17,489 bases of DNA. Origin: Chloroflexota bacterium. Lineage in GTDB: Bacteria > Chloroflexota > Dormibacteria > CF-121. Both the position numbers and the translations under genes were made by a program. Numbering within the stretch: the stretch's first letter is position 1; each line of letters starts with the position of its first letter. Of the stretch, positions 1 through 7,545 are shown in pieces. Where the stretch lies: the NCBI GenBank assembly GCA_005880605.1, contig VBIS01000040.1, positions 1-17,489 of the forward strand. Direction: 5' to 3'. The notes under the pieces were generated by a model. It was not told the origin of the DNA and did no database searches. It saw nothing but the letters and a program-made list of their open reading frames with translations.

Positions 1-2
1 CG

Positions 3-1940
3 GAGGTTAAACCACAGATAGCTACTACAACTCGCGGTATCAAGGTTCAACAGCTCGCCCGTGACCTCAATGTCGAGGCCCGGCAGATCCTGGATTTCCT
101 GCGTCCGCAGCGGCACGCACCTCGCCACGCCATGGCGGTGCTGACCCCGGAGCAGGAAGCGTCCGTGCGCACCCAGTTTGCGCCCGGCGGTCAGGCCGCC
201 GATGCCAAGCCCAAGGTCGCCGAGGGCAAGGTTGAGCTACCGCCCACCCTGTCCGTCAAGGAACTGGCCGAGTATCTCGACGTCAAGACCGTGGACATCA
301 TCAAAGAGCTGATGAAGAACGGCGTGATGGCGAACATCAACCAGCAGATCGACTTCGATACCGCCGCCATCGTGGCCGACAGCTTTGGCGTCCAGGCCAG
401 CCCGATGGCGATGGATTCCGCCATCGCGGAAGAGGTGGTTAGCGAAGGCGACGGCACCCAGGTCAAGCTGACCACCCGCTCGGAGCTCTTCAGCGTAGAC
501 GGCGAATCGCCGGAGAACCTGAAGACGCGTCCGCCGGTGGTCGCCGTGATGGGCCATGTCGACCATGGCAAGACCTCGTTGCTCGACGCCGTCCGGCAGA
601 CCAAGGTCGCGGTGGGCGAGGCGGGTGGCATCACCCAGAGCATCGGCGCTTACGTCGTCGAGGAGAAGGGACGGCGCATCGTCTTCCTGGATACCCCGGG
701 CCACGAGGCGTTCACGGCCATGCGCGCCCGCGGTGCCCAGGTGACCGACGTCGCTGTCCTGGTGGTAGCCGCCGACGACGGCGTCATGCCTCAAACGATC
801 GAGGCGATTTCGCACGTGAAGGCGGCGCAGGTCCCGATCGTCGTCGCCATCAACAAGATCGATAAGGAGGGCGCCAACCCCGACCGGGTCAAGCAGGGTC
901 TCTCCGAGCAGGGCCTCGTTCCCGAGGACTGGGGCGGGCAGACCGTCATGGTGCCCGTCTCCGCCAAGCAGAAGACCGGGATCTCGGAGTTGCTCGAAAT
1001 GATCCTGCTGGTCGCCGACCTCCAGGACCTCAAGGCCAACCCCGCCAAGCTCGCCGCCGGTACCGTGATCGACGCGCACCTCGAGAAGGGTCGTGGCGCG
1101 GTTGCGACCGTGCTGGTGCAGAGCGGCACCCTCCATATCGGCGACAACCTGGTGGTGGGTCACATCTTCGGCAAGGTGCGGGCCTTGCTCGATGACCGCG
1201 GCCGCAAGATGAAGGACGCAGGACCGGCGACGCCGGCCGTCGTCACCGGCCTGCCCGACGTGCCAACTGCGGGCGATATCTTCCAGGTGGTTTCCAGCGA
1301 GAAGGTGGCGCGGACGATCGCCGGCCAACGGGCCGAGCAGTATCGCGTCGCCACCCTGGCACAGACCCGGCGCGTCACCCTGGCCGACCTGTCGTCCCAG
1401 GTGGGCAAGGGCGTCGTCAAGGACCTCAACCAGATCAAGATTGTCTTCGAGGGGGTCGGTCCGGTGACCGAGTCAGACATCTTGCTTGCCGCCGTGTCGA
1501 ACGCGCTCGTCATTGCCTTCAACGTCAAGCCGGATGCGCTAGGCCAGAAAGCCGCCGAGCGGGAGAAGGTCGACATCCGCACTTACGACGTCGTGTACAA
1601 CGTCACCAACGACATCGAACGCGCCATCAAGGGTCTCTACGAGCCGACCTTCGTCCAGGTCTGGGAAGGCCGGGCCGACGTGCTCACCCCGATCAAGATC
1701 CCGAAGCTGGGCATCATCGCCGGCTCACGAGTGCAGGACGGCAAGATCACCAGCGGCTCGACCGCGAAGCTGCTGCGCGACAGCAAGCCGATCCACGAGG
1801 GTCAGATCACCGGTCTCAAGCGCTTCAAGGACGACGTCAAGGAAGTCGTCGCCGGATTGGAGTGCGGCATCCGGATCGACGGCTACCAGGACTACCAGGA
1901 AGGCGACGTCATCGAGTCCTACCAGGTCAAACAGGCCTAA
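3..1940 (+). CDS. infB: Translation initiation factor IF-2 (5' partial)
   Basis: GTPase that places initiator fMet-tRNA on the 30S subunit and promotes 50S joining. The frame is open to the left edge: codons from position 3 read as protein, with IKVQQLARDLNV at residues 13-24 looking like an IF2_N helix module, and there is no ATG, GTG or TTG upstream of 132. The true start therefore lies outside the window, and the ATG at 132 is internal. Counting from position 3, a second IF2_N-like module spans about residues 80-130. The G domain follows with G1 GHVDHGKT (184-191), G3 DTPGH (from 230), G4 NKID (from 284) and G5 SAK (from 320), then domains II-IV to the TAA stop. All GTPase motifs are intact. 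It heads the cluster, and nusA is usual further upstream. Identification is very secure; only the N terminus is missing. Confidence 0.97.
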   Translation, partial: EVKPQIATTTRGIKVQQLARDLNVEARQILDFLRPQRHAPRHAMAVLTPEQEASVRTQFAPGGQAADAKPKVAEGKVELPPTLSVKELAEYLDVKTVDIIKELMKNGVMANINQQIDFDTAAIVADSFGVQASPMAMDSAIAEEVVSEGDGTQVKLTTRSELFSVDGESPENLKTRPPVVAVMGHVDHGKTSLLDAVRQTKVAVGEAGGITQSIGAYVVEEKGRRIVFLDTPGHEAFTAMRARGAQVTDVAVLVVAADDGVMPQTIEAISHVKAAQVPIVVAINKIDKEGANPDRVKQGLSEQGLVPEDWGGQTVMVPVSAKQKTGISELLEMILLVADLQDLKANPAKLAAGTVIDAHLEKGRGAVATVLVQSGTLHIGDNLVVGHIFGKVRALLDDRGRKMKDAGPATPAVVTGLPDVPTAGDIFQVVSSEKVARTIAGQRAEQYRVATLAQTRRVTLADLSSQVGKGVVKDLNQIKIVFEGVGPVTESDILLAAVSNALVIAFNVKPDALGQKAAEREKVDIRTYDVVYNVTNDIERAIKGLYEPTFVQVWEGRADVLTPIKIPKLGIIAGSRVQDGKITSGSTAKLLRDSKPIHEGQITGLKRFKDDVKEVVAGLECGIRIDGYQDYQEGDVIESYQVKQA

Positions 1941-2857
1941 GTCCGACGCGCCCACTCAAAGTCGGCTTCCAGCTGCCCGAGGTGGAGCGCGAAGTCCGCT
2001 GGCCGGAAATCATCGCCATGGCCCGCCTCGGCGAACAGGTTGGTTTCGACTCGGTGTGGGTAGGCGACCATCTTCTGTATCGCGACGAGGTCAATGGCGC
2101 CCGAGGGCCGTGGGAGGCGTGGACGACGCTGGCCGGCATCGCCGCTGCGACCAGCCGCATTGCGATCGGGCCACTCGTTGCTTGCACCAGCTTTCACAAC
2201 CCGGCGATGCTTGCCAAAATGGCCGGAACCGTCGATGAGATCAGTGGAGGACGCCTGATTCTCGGGCTGGGCGCGGGCTGGAACGAAACCGAATATCGCG
2301 CCTACGGCTTTCCCTTCGACCGGCGTGTGGCGCGATTCGCCGAAGCGTTCACCATCATTCGATCGCTCCTGCGCGACGGTAAAGTCGACTTCGCCGGCGA
2401 GTTCTATACGGCGCGCGATTGCGAGCTGGTACCGCGGCCGCGTCCCGGCGGACCGCCATTGATGGTCGGCTCGATCGGCGAGCGGATGCTGGCGCTGACC
2501 ATGCCCTACGTCGACGGTTGGAATGCGTGGTACAGCTGGACGGGCAATCGACCGGAAGGAGTCGCGGCGCTGCGGGCCAAAGTCGACACTGCCTGCACAG
2601 CGGCCGGACGCAAATCGTCCGACGTGGAACGCACGGTCGCGGTCCTGGTGAAGTTGCCAGGCGCCACCGGCCGCCGCGAGCTTGATCCATCCCAACAGGT
2701 GACACCGCTCGAAGGGAGTGTGGACGATATTGCGGACGGCCTGCGTGCCTACTCGCGCGAGGGAGTCGGGCACGTGCAGCTCGTCATCGATCCAATCACC
2801 GAAGCGTCGATCGAGGGCCTCGCTCCGGTCCTGGAGAAGCTCGACGCCCGAACCTGA
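1862..2857 (+). CDS. Luciferase-like (LLM class) flavin/F420-dependent oxidoreductase
   Basis: Predicted TIM-barrel oxidoreductase using FMN or coenzyme F420; the substrate is unknown. Family features visible are the first strand KVGFQLPE, FDSVWVGDHLLYRDE, the SRIAIGPLV strand, HNPAMLAKMAGTVDEISGGR, LILGLGAGWNETEYRAYGFPF, and PPLMVGSIGERML with YVDGWN near the C-terminal half. These are typical of the bacterial luciferase-like superfamily, and the overall pattern fits the F420-dependent branch. The start is a problem. Family similarity begins at the CTC codon at 1955. The only canonical in-frame starts are GTG 1862, which overlaps infB by 79 nt and adds an arginine-rich, unconserved leader, and GTG 1982, which would remove strand 1. 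Neither has a good Shine-Dalgarno. I give 1862 as the start that keeps the domain whole. The gene is 9 nt from the next one. It is accessory to the translation cluster. Confidence 0.85.
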   Translation: MRHPDRRLPGLPGRRRHRVLPGQTGLSPTRPLKVGFQLPEVEREVRWPEIIAMARLGEQVGFDSVWVGDHLLYRDEVNGARGPWEAWTTLAGIAAATSRIAIGPLVACTSFHNPAMLAKMAGTVDEISGGRLILGLGAGWNETEYRAYGFPFDRRVARFAEAFTIIRSLLRDGKVDFAGEFYTARDCELVPRPRPGGPPLMVGSIGERMLALTMPYVDGWNAWYSWTGNRPEGVAALRAKVDTACTAAGRKSSDVERTVAVLVKLPGATGRRELDPSQQVTPLEGSVDDIADGLRAYSREGVGHVQLVIDPITEASIEGLAPVLEKLDART

Positions 2858-2866
2858 GATCGATCC

Positions 2867-3223
2867 ATGAGGGCGGAGGTGCGCAGGTTTCATAGTCCCG
2901 ACATCAGCGACCTCGACGCGTATGTACCGCGTGATCCAGCGAACTTCGGGTTCCTGCTACAGGTCATTGCCGGCCCCCAGGGGGCAGCAGGCGACGAATC
3001 CTTCGACGTACAGGTCGGCACACCTGAGTGGATCACCGGGCGTCTTCGGACCGAGAAGGTGATGGTGGGAAGGCACTATTTGATCGTGGCCGACTACGAC
3101 TGGAAGCGAATCTCTGCGTTCATTACAAAGTGGGTAGCGAACTGCTGGGGAGACACATGGCAGGAAGTCGCACTCAAAGTAGGGCGCCTCGGGCACTGGG
3201 AGTTCGAAGATTACAGGGCGTGA
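2867..3223 (+). CDS. Imm8-like immunity protein (orphan)
   Basis: Small protein of 118 aa resembling, from memory, the Imm8 family of polymorphic-toxin immunity proteins. Recognisable stretches are RRFHSPDISDLDAYVPRDP, NFGFLLQVIAGPQG, ESFDVQVGTPEWI, GRHYLIVADYDW and the C-terminal RLGHWEFEDY. It has no signal peptide or membrane segment, so it is probably cytoplasmic. In known systems such a protein binds and blocks a secreted toxin domain, but no toxin gene lies in this window: the neighbours are a luciferase-like oxidoreductase 9 nt upstream and REP-like repeats downstream. It may be an orphan defence against toxins of neighbours or a remnant of a lost toxin locus. ATG 2867 is the natural start; the Shine-Dalgarno is weak. 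The family assignment rests on pattern recognition alone. Confidence 0.65.
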   Translation: MRAEVRRFHSPDISDLDAYVPRDPANFGFLLQVIAGPQGAAGDESFDVQVGTPEWITGRLRTEKVMVGRHYLIVADYDWKRISAFITKWVANCWGDTWQEVALKVGRLGHWEFEDYRA

Positions 3224-3258
3224 CGGAGTCCACCAAGCCTCCGGACGGCCCCACCCTG

Positions 3259-3356
3259 CCCTCCCCGCAAGCGGGAGAGGGTGATGCGGGTACGCTGCCC
3301 ATCCCCAAATGGGGAGGGTGATTGCGCCGTGCCCCTCCAAGTAGGGGAGGGTGATT
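3259..3356 (+). repeat. Three tandem REP-like hairpin repeats
   Basis: Three related units lie in the infB-side to rbfA gap. Unit 1 (3259-3285) reads CCCTCCCCGC, AA, GCGGGAGAGGG, then TGAT. Unit 2 (3298-3323) reads CCCATCCCC, AAAT, GGGGAGGG, then TGATT. Unit 3 (3332-3356) reads CCCCTCC, AAGTA, GGGGAGGG, then TGATT. Each can form a C-rich/G-rich hairpin and each ends in GGGTGAT. This is the style of dispersed REP elements in GC-rich genomes. They have no T-tract, so they are not classical intrinsic terminators, though they could still slow polymerase or protect the 3' end of the upstream mRNA. Confidence 0.75.
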
Positions 3357-3382
3357 AAGGGGATGGGGAACTGGGCGGTTCA

Positions 3383-3388
3383 TACAAT
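3383..3388 (+). promoter_or_regulatory. Possible -10 element upstream of rbfA
   Basis: TACAAT lies 6 nt before the rbfA ATG, within CATACAATG. A transcript from it would start at about the ATG itself and would be leaderless. I see no -35 element at 16-18 nt spacing and no Shine-Dalgarno before rbfA, which fits a leaderless start but does not prove it. The same nonamer CATACAATG recurs at 10277-10285 before the uracil-DNA glycosylase gene. Confidence 0.35.
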
Positions 3389-3394
3389 GAGCGC

Positions 3395-3760
3395 ATGGGC
3401 ACTCATCGAGTTGAACGCGTCGCCGCACAGCTCCGCGAGGAGATCAGCCAGATCATCATCCGCGACCTCAAAGACCCTCGGATCGGGATGGCCACGATCA
3501 CGGACGTGAAACTCAGCCCGGACCTACGGAGCGCGACGGTTCGAGTGAGCGTGGTCGGGGACGACGACGCCCGCGAGGCGGCCATCGCTGGCCTTGATCA
3601 CGCCAAGGGCTTCATCCGGCGCGAACTCGGATCCCGTTTGTCGAACCTTCGGTTCGCCCCTGACCTGCGTTTCGAGCTCGATCTGGGCGTCGCCTACAGC
3701 GTCCGCGTCAGCCAGCTCTTGCGTGAAGTCGAGCAAGGGGAGCCACACGCCGGCACCTGA
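3395..3760 (+). CDS. rbfA: 30S ribosome-binding factor A
   Basis: RbfA is a small KH-fold protein that binds the nascent 30S subunit and helps mature the 5' end of 16S rRNA. The 121-residue product has the family's usual size and shape: the N-terminal helix HRVERVAAQLREEISQIIIR, then DPRIGMATITDVKLSPDLRSA with the typical strand-turn, VRVSV, and the C-terminal helical part FIRRELGSRLSNLRFAPDLRFELD. ATG 3395 gives the expected N terminus. There is no clear Shine-Dalgarno; a TACAAT box sits just upstream. Its 3' end overlaps the start of nrnA by 38 nt. RbfA normally follows infB directly; here two accessory genes and repeats separate them. Confidence 0.95.
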   Translation: MGTHRVERVAAQLREEISQIIIRDLKDPRIGMATITDVKLSPDLRSATVRVSVVGDDDAREAAIAGLDHAKGFIRRELGSRLSNLRFAPDLRFELDLGVAYSVRVSQLLREVEQGEPHAGT

Positions 3761-4751
3761 GCTCGCTCCACCGCGCCCCGAGGTCGCCGAGCTGGCGCCC
3801 CGGATCTGGCAGGTGATCGATGACGCTCCAGTCGTCACGGCCGTTACGCACAAAGATGCGGACGGTGACACGCTGGGATCCGCGCTCGCCCTCGCGCTGA
3901 CCCTCGAGCCCCTGGGCAAATCAGTGTCCGTACTCTCCTCGCCGCCGGTCCCGGGCGCCTGGTGGTTCCTGCCCGGCATCGAGCGCATCAATCGCGAGGC
4001 CCCACCCGGCAACACCCCGGTCTTCATCTTCGACGCCAGCGATGCCTCGCGAGCCGGCACCTACGAGCCAGTCGTGACGCAGGCCCGGGTGGTCGTTAAC
4101 ATCGACCACCATGTCTCGAACGCCCGGTTCGGCACCATCAACCTGGTCTTGACCGAGGCTGCCTCGACGGGCGAGCTCGTCTACGACCTGCTCAAGGCGT
4201 GGAAGGTCGCCATTCCGCCGGGGGCCGCCTCGTGCCTCTACGCCACCATCCTTTCTGATACGGGCGGATTCCGCCACGACAACACCTCGGCGCATGCGCT
4301 GCGCGCCGCCGCGGAGCTGGTGCAGCTCGGCGCTGACCCGGTCGCGATCGCCCGCGGCCTTTTCAAGAGCCGGCCGGCTTCGTCGCTGCGGATGCAGGGG
4401 CGAATCCTCCAGGGGCTGCACTACGAGTTCGGCGACCGCCTCGTCTGGGGTTCGATCAGCCAGGCCGGGCTGCGCGACAGTGGGGCGTCGACGGACCAGG
4501 CCGACAGCGCGATCGACCAGCTCAACACCGTGCGCGGCCAGGAGCTCGCCATTCTCTTCAAAGAGGCGGGACCGCGGCTGACGAAGGTGAGCATCCGCAG
4601 CCGCGACCAGGTCGATGCAGCCGAGCTCGCCGCCAAGTTCGGCGGCGGCGGCCATCGCCGCGCGTCCGGGATCGAACTGGCGATGCCGCTCAAGGACGCT
4701 GAGGCCACGGTGCTGGCCGAAGTGCGCGCGCGCATGAACGACCTCGCGTGA
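3723..4751 (+). CDS. nrnA: DHH-family bifunctional oligoribonuclease / pAp phosphatase
   Basis: Cytoplasmic Mn-dependent phosphoesterase that degrades very short RNA fragments to mononucleotides and, in characterised relatives, dephosphorylates 3'-phosphoadenosine 5'-phosphate. The 342-aa product shows all DHH/DHHA1 motifs: THKDADGDTLGS (42-53), FIFDASD with D104, IDHHVSN with DHH at 128-130, LSDTGGFRH (177-185), and the C-terminal DHHA1 signature GGGGHRRASG near 307-316. GTG 3723 is chosen because it gives a normal-length N terminus just before the first helix; the open frame extends further upstream inside rbfA without resembling the family. It overlaps rbfA by 38 nt and truB by 4 nt (GTGA). 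The order rbfA-nrnA-truB is common in Gram-positive and Chloroflexota-like genomes. It completes RNA decay begun by PNPase and RNase J encoded downstream. Confidence 0.93.
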   Translation: MKSSKGSHTPAPELAPPRPEVAELAPRIWQVIDDAPVVTAVTHKDADGDTLGSALALALTLEPLGKSVSVLSSPPVPGAWWFLPGIERINREAPPGNTPVFIFDASDASRAGTYEPVVTQARVVVNIDHHVSNARFGTINLVLTEAASTGELVYDLLKAWKVAIPPGAASCLYATILSDTGGFRHDNTSAHALRAAAELVQLGADPVAIARGLFKSRPASSLRMQGRILQGLHYEFGDRLVWGSISQAGLRDSGASTDQADSAIDQLNTVRGQELAILFKEAGPRLTKVSIRSRDQVDAAELAAKFGGGGHRRASGIELAMPLKDAEATVLAEVRARMNDLA

Positions 4752-5626
4752 CATCCGGCATCCTGAACGTCAACAAGCCGGTCGGGCCATCGTCCTTTGC
4801 CGTTGTGCGCAACTTGCGCCAATTGCCCGGGGTTCTCAAGGCTGGACACGGCGGAACGCTCGACCCGGCGGCCAATGGTGTCCTACCGATCCTGATCAAC
4901 GCGGCGACGCGTGTAGCCGACTTCGTGCACGAGTGGCCGAAGACGTACCTGGCGACCATCACGTTCGGCTATACGTCGGATACGGGTGATGCTGAGGGCA
5001 CGATTCACCCTACCGGTGACGCGGCAACCACCACACGCGCGAGCATCGAGGCGGCGTTGCCGGCCTTCATCGGTCACATCGACCAGATCCCGCCGCTGTA
5101 CTCCGCGTTGAAACAGGGGGGAGAAGCGCTCTACCGCAAAGCTCGCCGTGGCGAGCAGGTCGAGCGGCCCGCGCGGCCGGTCGAGATCCATGCCATCCGC
5201 CTGCTCCATTACGACCCTGCGTCGGCAGTCGCCCGTCTCGAGGTCAGCTCGGGTCGCGGCATGTACGTCCGAAGTCTTGCCCACGACCTCGGGTCTGCCC
5301 TCGGAACCGGGGCCTACCTGTCGGGGCTGACGCGCACAGCGGTCGGTCCCTTGTCGGTTGACGACGCCGTGCCGGTGGCGACGTTGGCATCGGCGGGGGA
5401 GGGCTGGACCCGTTGGCTCCTCCCCATGGATCTGCCCCTGCGCGATTGGCCCGCCGTGACCCTGGATGACGCCGGCGCGCTCGCCGTCCGCCGAGGTCAG
5501 GCCGTGCCCGCGCCCGACACCACCGCCGGTCGCTACCGTCTGCTCGGCCCGGACGGGGATTTGCTGGCCTGGGGCGAAGCAGACGCGACGCGGCGGATCC
5601 AACCACGCGCCGTCTTTCTGTCATGA
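4748..5626 (+). CDS. truB: tRNA pseudouridine-55 synthase
   Basis: Isomerises U55 in the T-loop of tRNAs to pseudouridine. The 292-aa protein has the TruB core: GILNVNKPVGPSSF at the N terminus, the catalytic loop GHGGTLDPAANGVLPI with the nucleophilic Asp of GTLDP, KTYLATITFGYTSDTGDAEG, PPLYSALKQGGEALY, and SGRGMYVRSLAHDLG. A C-terminal PUA-like part covers about residues 225-292. The motif differs slightly from the usual GHTGTLDPLATGVLP, but the catalytic Asp is kept. Start GTG 4748 overlaps the nrnA stop in GTGA, and its own TGA overlaps the ribF ATG in ATGA, so it is very likely translated by coupling within one operon. Confidence 0.96.
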   Translation: MTSGILNVNKPVGPSSFAVVRNLRQLPGVLKAGHGGTLDPAANGVLPILINAATRVADFVHEWPKTYLATITFGYTSDTGDAEGTIHPTGDAATTTRASIEAALPAFIGHIDQIPPLYSALKQGGEALYRKARRGEQVERPARPVEIHAIRLLHYDPASAVARLEVSSGRGMYVRSLAHDLGSALGTGAYLSGLTRTAVGPLSVDDAVPVATLASAGEGWTRWLLPMDLPLRDWPAVTLDDAGALAVRRGQAVPAPDTTAGRYRLLGPDGDLLAWGEADATRRIQPRAVFLS

Positions 5627-6567
5627 CGGCGGTTAGCTTCGGATTCCCGCCGGCGGGATTCCTGGGAGCGAGTCACGTGACGATGGGAACCTTCGATGGC
5701 GTGCATCGCGGTCACCAGGCTTTGCTCAAGCCGTTGATTGCCGGCGCTCGGAAGGCAGGAGCCGCCAGCGTGTTGATTACCTATGAACCGCATCCGCGAT
5801 GCGTCCTGGACCCCGACCACTGCCCTGCCAACCTCACCACGCTCGACGAGAAGACCTGGCTGCTCGAGCAGCTCGGGCTCGACCACCTCATCGTGATCCC
5901 ATTCACGCCACAGGTCGCCGCCCTGAGCCCGGCGGCCTTCATGCAGCGGCTCTTGCGTGGCATCGAGATCCGCCACATCGTGATCGGGGAGAATCACCGC
6001 TTCGGGCACGGCCAGCGGGGTGATCCCGCGTTCTTACGCCGGCTCGGCACCCGGCACGACTTTACCGTGGAGGCGACTCCCATCCTGGCGCGCGGCCGAG
6101 AACCAATCAGCAGCTCGCGGATCCGCCGCCTCGTCCTCCTCGGGCAGGTTCGGGCGGCGGCCCAATTGCTGGGTCGGGACTACGTCATCCGCTCGACGGT
6201 GGAGCACGGGCTCAAGCGCGGGCGCGATCTTGGTTTCCCAACCGCCAACCTCCGGATCAGTCCGAACAAACTCTTGCCGGCGACCGGGATCTACGCCGTC
6301 CGTGTCGACATCGAGGATCGAACCTTTGCCGGTGCGCTCAGCGTCGGGTTTCGCCCGACCTTCGGTAGCAACGCCCTTACCGTCGAGGTCTTCATCCTTG
6401 ATTTCGATGGCGACCTCTACGACACGCTCTTGATCGTGTGGTTCGTGCAGCGGCTGCGCGCCGAAAAGCGGTACGCCTCGGTGCCGGCTTTACAGCAGCA
6501 GATGACGCGCGACGTGGAAAATGCCAGGCGCATCCTGGGCATCGACCCCGCAGCCGGCCGCCCGTGA
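5623..6567 (+). CDS. ribF: Bifunctional riboflavin kinase / FAD synthetase
   Basis: Converts riboflavin to FMN and then FAD. The N-terminal adenylyltransferase half shows GTFDGVHRGHQ (residues 22-32), ITYEPHP, the GENHRFGHGQRGD loop and SSSRIRRL. The C-terminal kinase half shows RGRDLGFPTANL, LPATGIYAVRV, SVGFRPTFG and VEVFILDFDGDLYD. At 314 aa it is full length. In the GxDFRFG-type loop the usual Asp is Asn (ENHRFG), a mild variation whose effect I cannot judge. It overlaps truB (ATGA) and the next gene (GTGA), consistent with operon translation. The truB-ribF pair is conserved across bacteria. Its flavin products could also serve the luciferase-like enzyme upstream if that enzyme uses FMN. 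Confidence 0.96.
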   Translation: MTAVSFGFPPAGFLGASHVTMGTFDGVHRGHQALLKPLIAGARKAGAASVLITYEPHPRCVLDPDHCPANLTTLDEKTWLLEQLGLDHLIVIPFTPQVAALSPAAFMQRLLRGIEIRHIVIGENHRFGHGQRGDPAFLRRLGTRHDFTVEATPILARGREPISSSRIRRLVLLGQVRAAAQLLGRDYVIRSTVEHGLKRGRDLGFPTANLRISPNKLLPATGIYAVRVDIEDRTFAGALSVGFRPTFGSNALTVEVFILDFDGDLYDTLLIVWFVQRLRAEKRYASVPALQQQMTRDVENARRILGIDPAAGRP

Positions 6568-7505
6568 TCGAGGCGAAGCCGCCGCTCGTCATCGTCAATC
6601 CGGCGGCGGGTGGCGGGCGGGCCCGCGGTTTCTGGCGGCAGTGCGCGGCAGCCTGCGCCGGTGTGCCGTTCGAGGTCATCGAGACCCGGCGCCGCGGCGA
6701 CGCGGCCGATTTTGCGGCCGCGGCTGGTGATCGCTTGGTCATCGCGGTCGGCGGTGATGGCACCGCCCACGAGGTCGTGAACGGGCTCCTTCGGCGACCG
6801 AGCGGCCGCATGCCGCGAGTCGGATTCCTCCAACGTGGAACGGGTGCCGACCTCCGCCGCAGCCTGCCCAGCCCCCGCCGGGCGGAGGACGTGCCCGCCT
6901 GGCTGGCAACCGATCGCTGGCGCGCCGTCGATGTTGGACGGGTGGGCACCTCGACCGGCCGTCGCTACTTCATCAACGTGGCCGACGCCGGCATCGGCGC
7001 CGAGATCGTCCGGCGGGCGGCTCGCGGGCCAGCGATCATGGGCGGGACGCTCAACTTTCTAAGCGGGGCGGTAATCAGCCTGCTCACCCACCAAAACACA
7101 CTGATCCGGCTGCGCCTGGACGATGGGCCGGTGCTCAACCGGCGCGTCCGAACGGTTGCCGTCGCCAATGGAGCCTACCTCGGCGGCGGGATGTGGATGG
7201 CACCGAAAGCTCGACTGGACGACGGCCGCTTCGATGTGGTCACCATTGGTGACGTCAGCCGGACACTCGGTATCCGGAGCCTGCCAATGCTGTATCGGGG
7301 CACCCATGGCCAGCTGGCCCAGGTGGAGTTCGACCAGGCTCGCCGGGTCGAGATCGATAGCGAGCAGCCGATCGGCGTCGAGGCGGACGGCGAACTGGTC
7401 GGCCACACGCCGGCCGTATTCGAGATTGTCCCCGGCGCGCTCCAGGTTATCGATTGGAGCCCATCGGGTATACTCTCCCCTGACCGAGCGCGGGTGTCCG
7501 ACTAG
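6564..7505 (+). CDS. Diacylglycerol/sphingosine kinase-like lipid kinase (YegS/DgkB type)
   Basis: Member of the DAGK catalytic superfamily, which phosphorylates diacylglycerol or related lipids at the inner membrane face; the substrate here is not determined. The 313-aa protein starts with LVIVNPAAGGGRAR, has the nucleotide-binding IAVGGDGTAHEVVNG (about residues 60-74), GFLQRGTGADLRRSLP (the usual GTGND/GTGAD site), NVADAGIGAEIVRRA, the C-terminal strand set VANGAYLGGGMWMAPKARLDDG, and IGVEADGE near the end. Start GTG 6564 overlaps the ribF stop in GTGA; the open frame runs further upstream inside ribF but is unrelated there. It sits between ribF and rpsO, which are often direct neighbours. 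Its last codons contain a TATACT box that may drive rpsO. Confidence 0.9.
   Translation: MIEAKPPLVIVNPAAGGGRARGFWRQCAAACAGVPFEVIETRRRGDAADFAAAAGDRLVIAVGGDGTAHEVVNGLLRRPSGRMPRVGFLQRGTGADLRRSLPSPRRAEDVPAWLATDRWRAVDVGRVGTSTGRRYFINVADAGIGAEIVRRAARGPAIMGGTLNFLSGAVISLLTHQNTLIRLRLDDGPVLNRRVRTVAVANGAYLGGGMWMAPKARLDDGRFDVVTIGDVSRTLGIRSLPMLYRGTHGQLAQVEFDQARRVEIDSEQPIGVEADGELVGHTPAVFEIVPGALQVIDWSPSGILSPDRARVSD
7447..7474 (+). promoter_or_regulatory. Possible promoter for rpsO-pnp
   Basis: TATACT (7469-7474) near the 3' end of the lipid-kinase gene matches a -10 box in 5 of 6 positions. A weak -35-like TTATCG lies 16 nt upstream. A start near 7481 would leave a leader of about 65 nt before rpsO. The -35 match is poor, so this is tentative. 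Confidence 0.35.
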
Positions 7506-7531
7506 CCAACGGCACTCGGGCAAGCGAATTT

Positions 7532-7537
7532 AGGAGG
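7532..7537 (+). promoter_or_regulatory. Perfect Shine-Dalgarno that fixes the rpsO start
   Basis: AGGAGG lies 8 nt before the CTG codon at 7546. An in-frame TAG at 7531-7533 overlaps it, so translation of the S15 frame cannot begin further upstream. Confidence 0.9.
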
Positions 7538-7545
7538 TACACCGA

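Noticed and set aside
237..1328. Long minus-strand open frame (363 codons) opposite infB
   Set aside because: It is a shadow of infB caused by high G+C; its product is low-complexity and His/Asp/Leu-rich, and the plus strand holds a complete conserved GTPase.
3259..3356. CRISPR array or intrinsic terminator
   Set aside because: Only three irregular units, no uniform spacers and no T-tract.
3174..3428. Minus-strand frame across the REP-like repeats
   Set aside because: Its translation (SPSPACGEGRVG type) is the usual product of such GC-rich repeats, with no start context or family resemblance.
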